A stretch of 64,000 bases of DNA from Paenisporosarcina sp050269735 (GCF_050269735.1 NZ_JBNNIX010000001.1:1054001-1118000); one strand, 5' to 3'. Positions 34,662 to 44,413 are shown, counted from the stretch's first letter. Program-made: numbers and translations. The notes: generated by a model from the sequence alone, not told the origin.

Positions 34662-34691
34662 ATTATATTATAGAAGAAACTCCAAAATCAA
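34662..34691 (-). promoter_or_regulatory. SigA-type promoter of trpS
   Basis: On the minus strand TTGATT, an 18-nt spacer and TATAAT precede the T-box leader by a few bases. Confidence 0.65.
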
Positions 34692-34698
34692 GTACAAA

Positions 34699-35046
34699 TT
34701 ATCCCAAATAATAAATGATCAACGCAATGGTCATTCCGAGTAAAATGGACCCACCTAATTGGAAAAAAGGCTTTGTCTGGAAATCAAGCAACTCCGATGG
34801 GGCACGCATTGATTCTGCATCCACTAAACTTCTTTTTGAAGAAAAAACTTTTCGCATGCTCATGGTAAAAATATCGAAAAATCCATTGGACACTACATAA
34901 ACCAAAAGACCAATAAAAGTAATCGTTCCACCCACAAAAAACGATATGTTTATATAAGAGGTAAGTGACACTTCTTTTGAGATAAGTAACATCATTGCAA
35001 TAATTAGTAACTGAGCAGCAACAAACCAGATAACACTCTTTTTCAT
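34699..35046 (-). CDS. DUF3899-type membrane protein
   Basis: A 115-residue protein with membrane segments at about 5-22, 33-53 and 94-113, separated by a basic cytosolic loop. It fits DUF3899, a family of unknown function in Bacillales. GAGGTG lies 5 nt before the ATG. It is upstream of trpS in the same orientation and divergent from oppA. Confidence 0.75.
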   Translation of the reverse strand: MKKSVIWFVAAQLLIIAMMLLISKEVSLTSYINISFFVGGTITFIGLLVYVVSNGFFDIFTMSMRKVFSSKRSLVDAESMRAPSELLDFQTKPFFQLGGSILLGMTIALIIYYLG

Positions 35047-35257
35047 AAAAACACCTCAATCCTCTTCACATTGTAGAAGAATTGACGGAAAAAATCAAAA
35101 TTTCGCTAAACGAATTAATTATTCGAAATTCTCGAAAAACCTTAGACTACCAACGGTTTTGTTATTCTCTTGTAATCTTTCTGTTACATAAGTGTAAAAA
35201 ATATTCAAAAAAAGACTGTACAGATTTTTTTGAATATGTATAATTAACCTTGTAACA

Positions 35258-35272
35258 ATTTTTCAGAATATT
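35258..35272 (+). promoter_or_regulatory. Candidate CodY box upstream of oppA
   Basis: ATTTTTCAGAATATT matches the CodY consensus AATTTTCWGAAAATT at 13 of 15 positions and lies between the -10 TATAAT (35239-35244) and the ribosome site. opp operons are established CodY targets in B. subtilis relatives. Confidence 0.65.
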
Positions 35273-35289
35273 TAAGGAGGTCGTTTTAA

Positions 35290-37020
35290 GTGAAGAAAAG
35301 CAAATTAGTTTGGCTATTAAGCCTAATGCTAGTTCTTAGTGTTTTCTTAGCAGCTTGTGGTAAAGATGAACCAGCAACACCTGCTAAAGATAATGACACT
35401 GAAGAAACTACTGATGGCGAAGACACAGAAAAAGAAGAAGAATCAGCTGAAGGTGCGTTAGATGCGGAGCAAATCCTTAACCTAAACCACGTAGCTGAGA
35501 TTCCATCATTGGATTCTTCAATCGTTGAAGACCAAGTTGGTTTCGATATGTTAGGTAACGTAAACGAAGGTCTTATGCGTTTAGATCAAGAAAATGTTCC
35601 TGTTCCAGCTATGGCTGCTGAGGAACCTACTATTTCTGAAGACGGTTTAACTTACACGTTCAAATTACGTGACGCTAAATGGTCTAATGGTTCACCTGTA
35701 ACTGCTAACGATTTCGAGTATGCATGGAAACGTGCTATCGACCCAGCAACTGGTTCTCCATACGGCCCTTACATGATGGCTGGCGTAATTAAAAACGCAA
35801 CTGCTATCGGTGAGAAAAAAGCTGAAGTTGCTGATCTTGGAGTTAAAGCTTTAGATGAGAAAACTCTTGAAGTTACTCTTGAGCGTCCAGTTCCTTACTT
35901 TATCTCATTGATGTCATTCGGAACATTCTTCCCGCTGAATGAAGAATTCGTAACGGCACAAGGCGATAAATATGCAACAAATTCTGAAACAGTTCTTTAC
36001 AACGGTCCATTCATCATGACTGATTGGGATGGCACTGGTTTAACTTGGAAACTTAAGAAAAACGAACAATATTGGGATGCAGAAACTGTAAAACTTACTC
36101 AAATCAACTTCGACGTTGTTAAAGAAGTAGCTACTGCAGTTAACCTTTACACAACTGGTGAAAAAGATCGTACTGGTCTTTCTGGTGAGTATGCAATGCA
36201 ATATGCTAACGATGAAAACTTATTAAAAGAATTAGAACCAACTGTATTCTACTTCAAATACAACCAAGAACGTAACGGTGAAAAAACACCACTTGCAAAC
36301 AAAAACATTCGTGAAGCTCTTGCTAAAGCATTCAATAAAGATGATTTAGCTTCTGTAGTATTAGCTAACGGATCTTTACCGGCTAACTACTTAGTACCAA
36401 AAGAATTCACTTTCACTGCAGAAGGTGCTGACTTCCGCGAAGTAAATGGCGACTTAGCTGCTTACAATGTTGAAGAAGCAAAAGCTGCATGGGAAAAAGG
36501 TTTATCTGAGCTAGGTGTTACTGAATTATCTCTTGAAATTTTAGGTGGAGACTCTGACCTTTCTAAGAAAATGGACGAGTACTTCAAATCTCAATTAGAG
36601 ACTAACCTTGAAGGTTTAACAATTACACTTAAAGAAGTACCATTCAACGTTCGTTTAGAACTTGATGAAGCACAAGATTATGACATCCAAGTTTCTGGTT
36701 GGGGCCCTGACTATCAAGATCCTATGACTTTCGTAGACTTGTTCGTAACAGGTTCTTCTCATAACTTAATGTCTTACTCTAACCCAGAGTTCGACAAGTT
36801 GATTGAATCAGCTAAAGGCGAACTTGCTCTTGATGCAGAAGGTCGTTGGGATGCAATGGCTCAAGCAGAAAAAATCTTAATTCAAGACGATTATGCAATT
36901 GGACCGATCTACCAACGCGGAACAATGGCATTAGTACAACCTTATGTTAAAGGTATTGTTTCTCACCCATTCGGTGGAGACTACTCATACAAATGGGCGT
37001 ACATCTCAGGTAAAGAGTAA
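35290..37020 (+). CDS. oppA: Oligopeptide-binding lipoprotein OppA
   Basis: A 576-residue lipoprotein: signal peptide with lipobox LAAC (Cys23), an acidic linker (about 25-55) and an SBP_bac_5 domain (WSNGSPVTANDFEYAWKRAI; LANKNIREALAKAFNKDDL). It binds peptides for the OppBCDF complex encoded next. GTG start 9 nt after AAGGAGG. A hairpin terminator follows, so it can be made in excess over the membrane parts. Confidence 0.95.
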   Translation: MKKSKLVWLLSLMLVLSVFLAACGKDEPATPAKDNDTEETTDGEDTEKEEESAEGALDAEQILNLNHVAEIPSLDSSIVEDQVGFDMLGNVNEGLMRLDQENVPVPAMAAEEPTISEDGLTYTFKLRDAKWSNGSPVTANDFEYAWKRAIDPATGSPYGPYMMAGVIKNATAIGEKKAEVADLGVKALDEKTLEVTLERPVPYFISLMSFGTFFPLNEEFVTAQGDKYATNSETVLYNGPFIMTDWDGTGLTWKLKKNEQYWDAETVKLTQINFDVVKEVATAVNLYTTGEKDRTGLSGEYAMQYANDENLLKELEPTVFYFKYNQERNGEKTPLANKNIREALAKAFNKDDLASVVLANGSLPANYLVPKEFTFTAEGADFREVNGDLAAYNVEEAKAAWEKGLSELGVTELSLEILGGDSDLSKKMDEYFKSQLETNLEGLTITLKEVPFNVRLELDEAQDYDIQVSGWGPDYQDPMTFVDLFVTGSSHNLMSYSNPEFDKLIESAKGELALDAEGRWDAMAQAEKILIQDDYAIGPIYQRGTMALVQPYVKGIVSHPFGGDYSYKWAYISGKE

Positions 37021-37049
37021 TCTTTAACTAAGAAAAAAATCTCATAGAG

Positions 37050-37092
37050 AGAGAGTATATGGTATCCAATGGGGCCATATACTCTCTTTTTA
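37050..37092 (+). terminator. Hairpin between oppA and oppB
   Basis: AGAGAGTATATGG and CCATATACTCTCT are perfect 13-bp arms, followed by T residues. Partial termination here would favour oppA mRNA. Confidence 0.9.
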
Positions 37093-37138
37093 AATGAGTA
37101 TGAATTGACCAAAAATTAGCTGTTTTCAAAAATTGGTT

Positions 37139-37167
37139 TTGACAACATCTAGTTTAGTCTGTTTATA
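37139..37167 (+). promoter_or_regulatory. Internal promoter before oppB
   Basis: A perfect TTGACA, a 17-nt spacer and TTTATA lie 49 bp before the oppB start and after the oppA terminator. Confidence 0.65.
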
Positions 37168-37215
37168 TAGATTAGTAGATTAATTTCTACTCGTATTCAC
37201 TTAGGAGGTGCAAAA

Positions 37216-38148
37216 ATGGCTAAGTATATCGCAAGACGTGTTTTTTATATGTTCATTACTCTTTTCCTGATTGCGACGGCAACATTTTTCTTAATGAAAA
37301 CGCTACCAGGTTCCCCTATTGCATCCGCTTCGAAACTTACCCCTGACCAACTAGCGGTAGTAGAGGCGAAATATGGTTTGAATGAACCACTACCAGTTCA
37401 GTATGGTAAATACATGCTAAATTTAGCACAAGGTGACTTAGGTAACTCATTCCAGTTCAAGGGAGCGAGTGTAACTGATTTAATTATCAATCGACTAGGA
37501 CCATCTTTCTTACTTGGTGCACAAGGCATGATTTTAGGAGTTCTTATCGGTATTGTCCTTGGGATGATCGCCGCATTACGACAAAATACGATTTGGGATT
37601 ACGGTAGTACATTAATCGCCATTATCGGTATTTCCATTCCATCATTCGTTTTTGCTACAACTCTACAATACTGGTTCGGCGTTCAACTAGGCTGGTTCCC
37701 GGTTGCACTATGGAAAGACGGCTGGATGTCCAGTGTGCTTCCTTCCATTGCATTAGCCATGGGACCACTTGCAATTGCTTCACGTTTCATCCGTACAGAA
37801 ATGATTGAAGTATTAAGCTCGGATTATATTACTCTAGCGCGTTCTAAAGGTGCGAGTGGATTTGAAGTAGCATTCAAGCATGCTTTCCGTAATGCGTTAA
37901 TTCCATTGGTAACGGTTTTAGGACCAGTTGCAGCTGGATTACTTACGGGTTCACTTGTTATCGAGCAAATCTTTGCTATTCCAGGTATCGGTGAGCAATT
38001 CGTAAAAGCAATCATGATCAATGACTACTCAATTATTATGGGAACAACTTTGTTCTTCTCTGTATTCTTGATCTTTATTATTTTAGTTGTCGATGTTCTT
38101 TATGGAGTAATCGACCCACGTATCCGTTTATCAGGAGGTAATAGTTAA
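37216..38148 (+). CDS. oppB: Oligopeptide permease OppB
   Basis: A 310-residue six-helix permease with the N-terminal FLMKTLPGSPI motif and EAA loop (YITLARSKGASGFEVAFKH). A strong TAGGAGGTG lies before the ATG. Its stop shares one base with the oppC start. Confidence 0.95.
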   Translation: MAKYIARRVFYMFITLFLIATATFFLMKTLPGSPIASASKLTPDQLAVVEAKYGLNEPLPVQYGKYMLNLAQGDLGNSFQFKGASVTDLIINRLGPSFLLGAQGMILGVLIGIVLGMIAALRQNTIWDYGSTLIAIIGISIPSFVFATTLQYWFGVQLGWFPVALWKDGWMSSVLPSIALAMGPLAIASRFIRTEMIEVLSSDYITLARSKGASGFEVAFKHAFRNALIPLVTVLGPVAAGLLTGSLVIEQIFAIPGIGEQFVKAIMINDYSIIMGTTLFFSVFLIFIILVVDVLYGVIDPRIRLSGGNS

Positions 38149-39167
38149 TGACACAAAATCTAGATAAATTACCTGCTGATTCTTTTAAGCGCATTACAAT
38201 CGATAGCAGTGCAGCAGAACGTATTTCTAAACCAAGTTTAAGCTTCTGGCAAGATGCATGGTTACGCATTCGTAAAAACAAAGCGGCCCTCGTCAGCATT
38301 GTTATTTTAATTTTAATTATCCTTATGTCATTTATCGGACCAATGTTAACGCCACATGATGCCGAGACACAAACTCTTACTCATGCAAACTTACCACCTA
38401 AAGTTCAAGGTTTTGAAAACCTTGGTTTCTTGGATGGAGTAGGAAACATGGCGGGGACAGAAGTTGATTTATATGAAATGAAAAAAGTAGATACTTATTA
38501 CTGGTTCGGTACTGATGGACTAGGACGAGATATGTTCGCACGTGTGTGGGAAGGTACTCAAATCTCTCTATTCATTGCTTTCGTTGCAGCTATAATCGAC
38601 ATGGTTATCGGAGTGCTTTATGGTGGTATTTCAGCCTACTATGGCGGACGTGTAGATGATATTATGCAACGTATCGTTGAAATTCTTTACGGAATTCCAA
38701 ACTTAGTTGTTGTTATCTTAATGATTCTCGTAATGGATCCAGGTATTATGGCCATTATTATCGCCATTACCATTACAGGTTGGATCGGGATGTCACGTGT
38801 TGTACGTGGCCAGGTTTTGAAATACAAAAACCAGGAATTCGTATTGGCTTCACGTACTTTAGGTGCAAGTAATAACCGCATCATCTCGAAGCATTTACTT
38901 CCTAACATTCTAGCGATTATCATTATTAACACGATGTTTACAATTCCGGGTGCGATTTTCTTCGAAGCTTTCTTAAGCTTTATCGGTCTTGGTTTACAAC
39001 CACCGGCTGCATCACTTGGTACTTTAATTAACGATGGTTATAAGCTAATCAAATTCCAACCGCATATCTTGATGTTCCCATCGATTGTCTTGAGTTTACT
39101 GATGGTTGCGTTCAACTTACTCGGGGACGGATTACGTGATGCACTAGATCCGAAAATGAAAGATTAA
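38148..39167 (+). CDS. oppC: Oligopeptide permease OppC
   Basis: A 339-residue OppC-type permease: a cytosolic N-terminus, one helix (about 46-66), the extracytoplasmic loop with WFGTDGLGRDMFARVWEG, and the EAA loop (FVLASRTLGASNNRIISKH). AGGAGGT precedes the start, which overlaps oppB by one base. Confidence 0.95.
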   Translation: MTQNLDKLPADSFKRITIDSSAAERISKPSLSFWQDAWLRIRKNKAALVSIVILILIILMSFIGPMLTPHDAETQTLTHANLPPKVQGFENLGFLDGVGNMAGTEVDLYEMKKVDTYYWFGTDGLGRDMFARVWEGTQISLFIAFVAAIIDMVIGVLYGGISAYYGGRVDDIMQRIVEILYGIPNLVVVILMILVMDPGIMAIIIAITITGWIGMSRVVRGQVLKYKNQEFVLASRTLGASNNRIISKHLLPNILAIIIINTMFTIPGAIFFEAFLSFIGLGLQPPAASLGTLINDGYKLIKFQPHILMFPSIVLSLLMVAFNLLGDGLRDALDPKMKD

Positions 39168-39183
39168 GAGGAGGAAAGCGACA

Positions 39184-40239
39184 ATGGAAAAAATCTTAGA
39201 AGTTAAAGACCTTCAGCTTTCCTTCCACACTTTTGCAGGTGAAGTTAAAGCCATCCGTGGTGTAAACTTTGATTTGCAAAAAGGGGAAACGCTGGCAATT
39301 GTTGGTGAGTCTGGTTCAGGGAAATCTGTAACTACAAAAGCGATTATGCGTCTTTTACCAGAATCAAGTTCAGAATTCAAAAGTGGACAAATCTTGTTCA
39401 ACGGCAAAGATTTAACGAAGCTTTCAGATAAAGAAATGCAAAAAATCCGTGGTAAAGATATTTCAATGATCTTCCAAGATCCAATGACTTCTCTTAACCC
39501 TACAATGACAATCGGCCGTCAAATTACGGAACCATTGTTAAAGCACCAAAAAGTAGGGAAAACAGAAGCAAAAAAAATTGCCATAGATTTATTACGTATG
39601 GTTGGTATGCCTAAACCGGAATTGCGTATTAAGCAATATCCTCACCAATTCTCAGGTGGTCAACGCCAACGTATTGTTATTGCAATTGCTCTTGCATGTA
39701 ACCCTCAGATTTTGATTGCGGATGAGCCAACAACAGCTCTTGATGTTACGATTCAAGCTCAAATTCTTGAATTGATGAAAGACCTACAAAAGAAAATCGA
39801 TACATCGATCATCTTCATTACACATGACTTGGGCGTTGTGGCAAACGTGGCGGATCGTGTAGCTGTCATGTATGGTGGGCGCATTGTCGAAACGGGTACA
39901 GTGGATGAAATCTTCTATAACCCACAACATCCTTATACTTGGGGATTATTAAGTTCAATGCCGTCTTTGGATTCAGCGGATGAGAAATTATATGCTATTC
40001 CAGGGACGCCTCCTGATTTGTTGGATCCTCCTAAAGGAGATGCATTTGCACTTCGTAGTGACTTTGCACTTGCAATCGATTTAGAACAAGCTCCACCCGT
40101 TTTCCAAGTTAGTGATACACACTACGCTGCAACTTGGTTATTACATCCGGATGCACCTCAAGTCGAACCGCCAGCTGCTATTGTGGAGCGCATGAAGAAA
40201 TTCCCGGGAAGTCGATACTATGAAGGAGTTGCGCGCTGA
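39184..40239 (+). CDS. oppD: Oligopeptide transporter ATPase OppD
   Basis: A 351-residue ABC ATPase: Walker A GESGSGKSV, signature FSGGQRQRIVIAIAL, Walker B ILIADEPTTALDV, and the oligo-HPY C-terminal region (HPYTWGLLSSMP). GAGGAGG before the ATG; its stop overlaps oppF by one base. Confidence 0.95.
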   Translation: MEKILEVKDLQLSFHTFAGEVKAIRGVNFDLQKGETLAIVGESGSGKSVTTKAIMRLLPESSSEFKSGQILFNGKDLTKLSDKEMQKIRGKDISMIFQDPMTSLNPTMTIGRQITEPLLKHQKVGKTEAKKIAIDLLRMVGMPKPELRIKQYPHQFSGGQRQRIVIAIALACNPQILIADEPTTALDVTIQAQILELMKDLQKKIDTSIIFITHDLGVVANVADRVAVMYGGRIVETGTVDEIFYNPQHPYTWGLLSSMPSLDSADEKLYAIPGTPPDLLDPPKGDAFALRSDFALAIDLEQAPPVFQVSDTHYAATWLLHPDAPQVEPPAAIVERMKKFPGSRYYEGVAR

Positions 40240-41180
40240 TGGCTGAAAAATTGCTCGAAATTAGAAACTTAAAACAATATTTCAATGAAGGCAAAGCTAA
40301 TGAAGTGCGTGCAGTAGACGACATTAGCTTCGATATTTACAAAGGTGAAACTCTTGGACTGGTTGGAGAGTCAGGTTGTGGTAAATCTACAACTGGCCGT
40401 TCAATCATCCGCCTATATAATGCAACAGACGGCGAAGTTATTTTCGATGGAGTTAATGTTCATGGAAAGAAATCTAAGTCGGATTTGAAAATCTTTAACC
40501 GTAAAATGCAAATGATATTCCAAGATCCATACGCATCTTTAAACCCACGTATGAAAGTACTGGATATTATTGCTGAAGGTTTGGATATTCATGGCTTAAC
40601 AAAAAATGCAAAAGAGCGCAAAGATCGTGTTCATGAGCTTCTTGAGACAGTTGGTCTTAATAAAGAACATGCTAACCGTTATCCACATGAATTCTCAGGT
40701 GGACAACGTCAACGTCTTGGTATTGCACGTGCGCTTGCAGTAGATCCTGAGTTCATTATTGCTGATGAACCAATTTCTGCTCTTGATGTTTCCATCCAAG
40801 CTCAAGTAGTTAACTTGTTAAAAGAATTGCAAGAAGAAAAAGGATTGACGTATTTATTTATCGCACATGATTTGTCGATGGTTAAATACATTTCAGACCG
40901 TATCGGAGTTATGTATTTCGGGAAATTAGTTGAATTGGCGCCTGCAGATGAGTTGTACAAGAATCCATTACACCCATACACTCAATCATTGTTATCGGCA
41001 ATTCCACTTCCAGATCCTAATTATGAGCGCACACGTGTACGTAAATCATATGACCCAGCTTCTCATAATTACCAAGATGGCGAAGAAATCGCGATGCGTG
41101 AAGTTACACCAGGACACTTTGTATTCTGTTCAGAACGTGAATTCGAGTCGTTAAAATTAACTTCTGCTGCACGCGTTTAA
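40239..41180 (+). CDS. oppF: Oligopeptide transporter ATPase OppF
   Basis: A 313-residue ABC ATPase: Walker A GESGCGKST, signature FSGGQRQRLGIARAL, Walker B FIIADEPISALDV and the HPYTQSLLSAIP motif. It completes the oppABCDF order standard in Bacillus. A terminator follows at 41213. Confidence 0.95.
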   Translation: MAEKLLEIRNLKQYFNEGKANEVRAVDDISFDIYKGETLGLVGESGCGKSTTGRSIIRLYNATDGEVIFDGVNVHGKKSKSDLKIFNRKMQMIFQDPYASLNPRMKVLDIIAEGLDIHGLTKNAKERKDRVHELLETVGLNKEHANRYPHEFSGGQRQRLGIARALAVDPEFIIADEPISALDVSIQAQVVNLLKELQEEKGLTYLFIAHDLSMVKYISDRIGVMYFGKLVELAPADELYKNPLHPYTQSLLSAIPLPDPNYERTRVRKSYDPASHNYQDGEEIAMREVTPGHFVFCSEREFESLKLTSAARV

Positions 41181-41212
41181 AGTATCTGTACTATATAGTG
41201 AAAATGAAATGA

Positions 41213-41242
41213 GCCATTCCTCCAAAAGGAATGGCTTTTTTG
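41213..41242 (+). terminator. Terminator after oppF
   Basis: GCCATTCCT and AGGAATGGC around a 5-nt loop, then a T run. Confidence 0.93.
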
Positions 41243-41321
41243 ATTCATATAAGACAAATGAACCTTTAAAAGCCTATGTATACTTGTTAAAATGGTAGAG
41301 AATAGAAAGGAAGTACAAATT

Positions 41322-42533
41322 ATGACAATAAATAAATACGTAGCAACAAGTGCTTTAGTTGCAGCATTATTAATGCCTACTCCTACTGCAGTGCTTGCAG
41401 AAAACGAAATACATAATAAAGACTTTACGGAACGTACATATGGCTTTACGGAAGTCGAAGAAGAATTGATTGCCGCTTCCAAATTATTCAGATATGATTC
41501 AGGACTCAAGTTCACCTATCCAGATGCAATTCGAGGGGTGTATGTAACTGGACATTCAGCAGGTGGTGCTCGTTTTAACGAATTAATAAAATTAATGGAT
41601 TCCACCGAATTGAATGCCATGGTTATTGATATTAAAGATGATTTTGGTGATCTTACTTTTGTGCCAGCTGATGATTCACCTTTGAAAGCATTGAATATTG
41701 GAAACCCGTATATGAAGGATCCAAAAGCTATGTTAAAGATTTTGGAAGAGAAACAAGTATATCCAATTGCCCGTGTAGTGGTTTTCAAAGATTCGAAGCT
41801 TGCTAACGCGAAGCCTGAACTGTCCTTTGTAGAAGGGACAGAAGTTTGGAAAAATGGACGTGGAGAGTCATTTGTGAACCCTTTCATGAAAGAAGTTTGG
41901 GATCATAATGTCGCAATCGCGATTGAAGCAGCCAAAATGGGCTTTCAAGAAATTCAGTTTGATTATGTGCGCTTCCCAGAAGGCTTTGAAACGCGTTCAG
42001 AGACACTTAAATATGGTCAAGGTGACTATGCAACTTCTAAGGACGACGCTATACAGAAACGAGTACAGGCGGTTACAGATTTTGTCGCATATGCACGTGA
42101 ACAATTGAAACCTTATGATGTTAAAGTTTCCGTGGATATCTTCGGATATGCTGCTACATTACCTGAAGCTCCAGGAATTGGCCAGAATTTCGGAAAAATA
42201 TCCGAAAATGTTGATGTTATTTCATCAATGATTTATCCAAGTCACTGGACTTCTTATTTCGGCATTGCCAAGCCAGATTTAGAACCATACAAACTTGTTC
42301 AGGAATATGCAAAAGCAGAAAATGCAACTTTGGGCAAACTTAAAACTCCACCAATCTCACGTCCATGGTTGCAAGATTTCACAGCATCTTATTTGGGAGC
42401 AGGTAATTACCAAAAATACGGTGCTGAGGAAGTAGAAGCACAAATACGCGCATTAAGTGAAGCAGGAATCAAAGAATATTTACTGTGGAATGCAGGCAAT
42501 CGATATTCGCCAGGTGTTGATTACACACCTTAA
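41322..42533 (+). CDS. Secreted putative glycoside hydrolase (DUF4015)
   Basis: A 403-residue protein with a signal peptide (1-27, ending in VLAE) and a barrel resembling DUF4015/COG1306 predicted glycosidases (IRGVYVTGHSAGG; MVIDIKDDFGDL; FQEIQFDYVRFPEG; DVISSMIYPSHW). DYVRFPEG near the middle is the usual place of the acidic catalytic residue. Substrate unknown. ATG 41322 is about 9 nt after AAGGAAG; the frame continues upstream without a ribosome site. It stands alone between the opp operon and spx. Confidence 0.85.
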   Translation: MTINKYVATSALVAALLMPTPTAVLAENEIHNKDFTERTYGFTEVEEELIAASKLFRYDSGLKFTYPDAIRGVYVTGHSAGGARFNELIKLMDSTELNAMVIDIKDDFGDLTFVPADDSPLKALNIGNPYMKDPKAMLKILEEKQVYPIARVVVFKDSKLANAKPELSFVEGTEVWKNGRGESFVNPFMKEVWDHNVAIAIEAAKMGFQEIQFDYVRFPEGFETRSETLKYGQGDYATSKDDAIQKRVQAVTDFVAYAREQLKPYDVKVSVDIFGYAATLPEAPGIGQNFGKISENVDVISSMIYPSHWTSYFGIAKPDLEPYKLVQEYAKAENATLGKLKTPPISRPWLQDFTASYLGAGNYQKYGAEEVEAQIRALSEAGIKEYLLWNAGNRYSPGVDYTP

Positions 42534-42540
42534 TACAAAA

Positions 42541-42580
42541 AAATTCTCTTTCGATTGAAAGGGGATTTTTTTTTTTTTTT
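42541..42580 (+). terminator. Terminator with a 15-T tail
   Basis: AAATTCTCTTTC and GAAAGGGGATTT pair with two wobble positions, followed by fifteen consecutive T residues (42566-42580). Confidence 0.85.
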
Positions 42581-42800
42581 GAAAAATGAAACCTTTTGGG
42601 TGTTTTAAACGTATTATTTAATATAGAACAAAAACATATTGTCATTTTCATTTTCTAAATGAGAATTGAAAATGGTGAGAAAATGGAGTGTTTAAAACAG
42701 TAAAGATGCGGGTATAGTTTATATGTGTAGCATAAGAAAATGAACCAATGCACGCAGTATCTACATATTATTAACAAAATGTGAACCCATTTTAAATTAC

Positions 42801-42851
42801 TTGACTTTTTCTTCAGAATCTATATTAAAAAGGTCAAAAATGGTGTATAAT
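42801..42851 (+). promoter_or_regulatory. Promoter region of spx
   Basis: TTGACT with a 16-nt spacer to TATTAA, and a second -10-like TATAAT at 42846-42851 preceded by TG. Two start sites are possible. I see nothing else in the 42581-42945 gap. Confidence 0.5.
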
Positions 42852-42945
42852 AAATTTTAGTAACCTATATTAAAGTAATTCTAAATTAAAAGTTGTTACA
42901 ATATACTCGAACTTGTTTACACATTTGAAAGGAAGTGTTCCTATG

Positions 42946-43341
42946 ATGGTTACATTGTTTACTTCTCCTAGCTGTACATCATGTCGAAAAGCGAAAGCAT
43001 GGTTAGAAGAGCATGACATTCCATATACTGAGCGTAACATCTTTTCGGAACCGCTAAGTATTAGCGAAATTAAAGAAATTCTTCGAATGACTGAAGATGG
43101 TACAGATGAGATCATTTCAACTCGTTCTAAAATATTCCAAAAATTAAATGTTGATGTGGAGAGCTTACCTTTACAACGTTTATATGAATTAATTCAAGAA
43201 CATCCAGGGCTACTTCGCCGTCCGATTATTCTGGATGAAAAACGCTTGCAAGTAGGTTATAACGAAGATGAAATTCGTCGTTTTTTACCTCGTAAAGTTC
43301 GAGCTTATCAATTACTTGAAGCTCAACGAATGGTTAACTAA
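42946..43341 (+). CDS. spx: Transcriptional regulator Spx
   Basis: A 131-residue ArsC-like regulator that binds the RNA polymerase alpha subunit under disulfide stress. The redox switch Cys10-Thr-Ser-Cys13 is intact, and the sequence follows B. subtilis Spx closely (NIFSEPLSI, EDGTDEIISTRSK, GLLRRPIILDEKRLQVGYN). Its turnover needs ClpXP and the adaptor YjbH, encoded at 48192. The second of two adjacent ATGs is chosen by comparison with the family. Confidence 0.98.
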   Translation: MVTLFTSPSCTSCRKAKAWLEEHDIPYTERNIFSEPLSISEIKEILRMTEDGTDEIISTRSKIFQKLNVDVESLPLQRLYELIQEHPGLLRRPIILDEKRLQVGYNEDEIRRFLPRKVRAYQLLEAQRMVN

Positions 43342-43351
43342 ATTTTTATTG

Positions 43352-43410
43352 AAAATTGACTGATGAATTCTTCTTTTAATTTTAATTGAGAAGAAATCGT
43401 CAGTCATTTT
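43352..43410 (+). terminator. Terminator after spx
   Basis: TGACTGAT-GAATTCTTCT pairs with AGAAGAAATC-GTCAGTCA (perfect TGACTGA/TCAGTCA ends), then T residues. Confidence 0.85.
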
Positions 43411-43564
43411 GCATTTTTCAGCTTGCCATTCTTAGCGCGCTCTACTACAATGCTAATAAATTGTATTTTTCCAGAGTAGAAGCATATCCTTTTCATTTTC
43501 CTCTGGACCGTCATACAATAGAAACAGACACTGTATCGGTAAGCGGCTTGAAGTGTTGCTGAAA

Positions 43565-43580
43565 AAAGGGGAATCCCTTT
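43565..43580 (+). other. Small hairpin in the mecA leader
   Basis: AAAGGG-GAAT-CCCTTT lies 28 bp before the mecA start codon, ahead of the GAAGGGAG ribosome site. A role in translation control is only a possibility. Confidence 0.35.
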
Positions 43581-43607
43581 AAAAGCGATCGAAGGGAGAT
43601 GTGTAAA

Positions 43608-44276
43608 ATGGATATCGAACGCATTAATGAAAACACAGTCAAATTCTACATTTCATACATCGACATTGAAAAAAGAGGCTTCAGCCGAGACGAAATTTGG
43701 TTTAATCGAGATAAAAGCGAAGAGCTCTTTTGGGAAATGATGGATGAAATTAATGATGAATCGGACTTTGAAGTCGAAGGTCCATTATGGATTCAAGTTC
43801 ATGCTATGGATAAAGGACTTGAAGTGACAGTAACTCGGGCACAAATTAATCGTGATGGGAAGAAAGTAGACTCTCCATTTGAAATGGATGATAAGGGTCA
43901 ATACTTTTCGAATATGTCTGATAGTTCGTCAGACCCGCAATCTTATGATGAATATGGTGGTCTTTTTACTGATTCAAATGAACCTCAAAGTGAATTCACT
44001 TTTTTAGTGAGTGACTTTGAAGATTTGATTCCATTAGCAAAGCGTATTGATTTGCCTTCGTATGTAACAACGTCTTTATTCGCTTATAAAGAACGTTACT
44101 ACTTATACGTAAAAGCAGATGCCGAGTTAATGAATGACGAAGAAATCGAAAATATGGTCAGCATAATTTCTGAATATACGACCGGTTCAACCGTGACGGT
44201 TCACCGTATGCAAGAGTACGGTAAAGAAATAATGGCTGATGAAGTATTTGAACAAATAATAAAATATTTCAGTTAA
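43608..44276 (+). CDS. mecA: Adaptor protein MecA
   Basis: A 222-residue ClpC adaptor. The N-terminal substrate domain (MDIERINENTVKFYISYIDI) and the C-terminal ClpC-binding domain (about 130-222) are both present, joined by a polar linker. It delivers ComK and other proteins to ClpCP. GAAGGGAG precedes the chosen ATG by 8 nt. Its place after spx matches B. subtilis. Confidence 0.97.
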   Translation: MDIERINENTVKFYISYIDIEKRGFSRDEIWFNRDKSEELFWEMMDEINDESDFEVEGPLWIQVHAMDKGLEVTVTRAQINRDGKKVDSPFEMDDKGQYFSNMSDSSSDPQSYDEYGGLFTDSNEPQSEFTFLVSDFEDLIPLAKRIDLPSYVTTSLFAYKERYYLYVKADAELMNDEEIENMVSIISEYTTGSTVTVHRMQEYGKEIMADEVFEQIIKYFS

Positions 44277-44279
44277 ACG

Positions 44280-44305
44280 CCTCCCTTAACGGGGAGGTTT
44301 TTTTT
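44280..44305 (+). terminator. Terminator after mecA
   Basis: GCCTCCC and GGGGAGG around a short loop, then nine T residues. Confidence 0.9.
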
Positions 44306-44413
44306 GTTCATTTCCTCGCGTTACGTAAGGTCATATGTGTATACATATATTATACTTTTCTAATTTGCTAATCTGTCTAAATATTCGTAAAATGAGGAAA
44401 AGGAGGAGTATAT

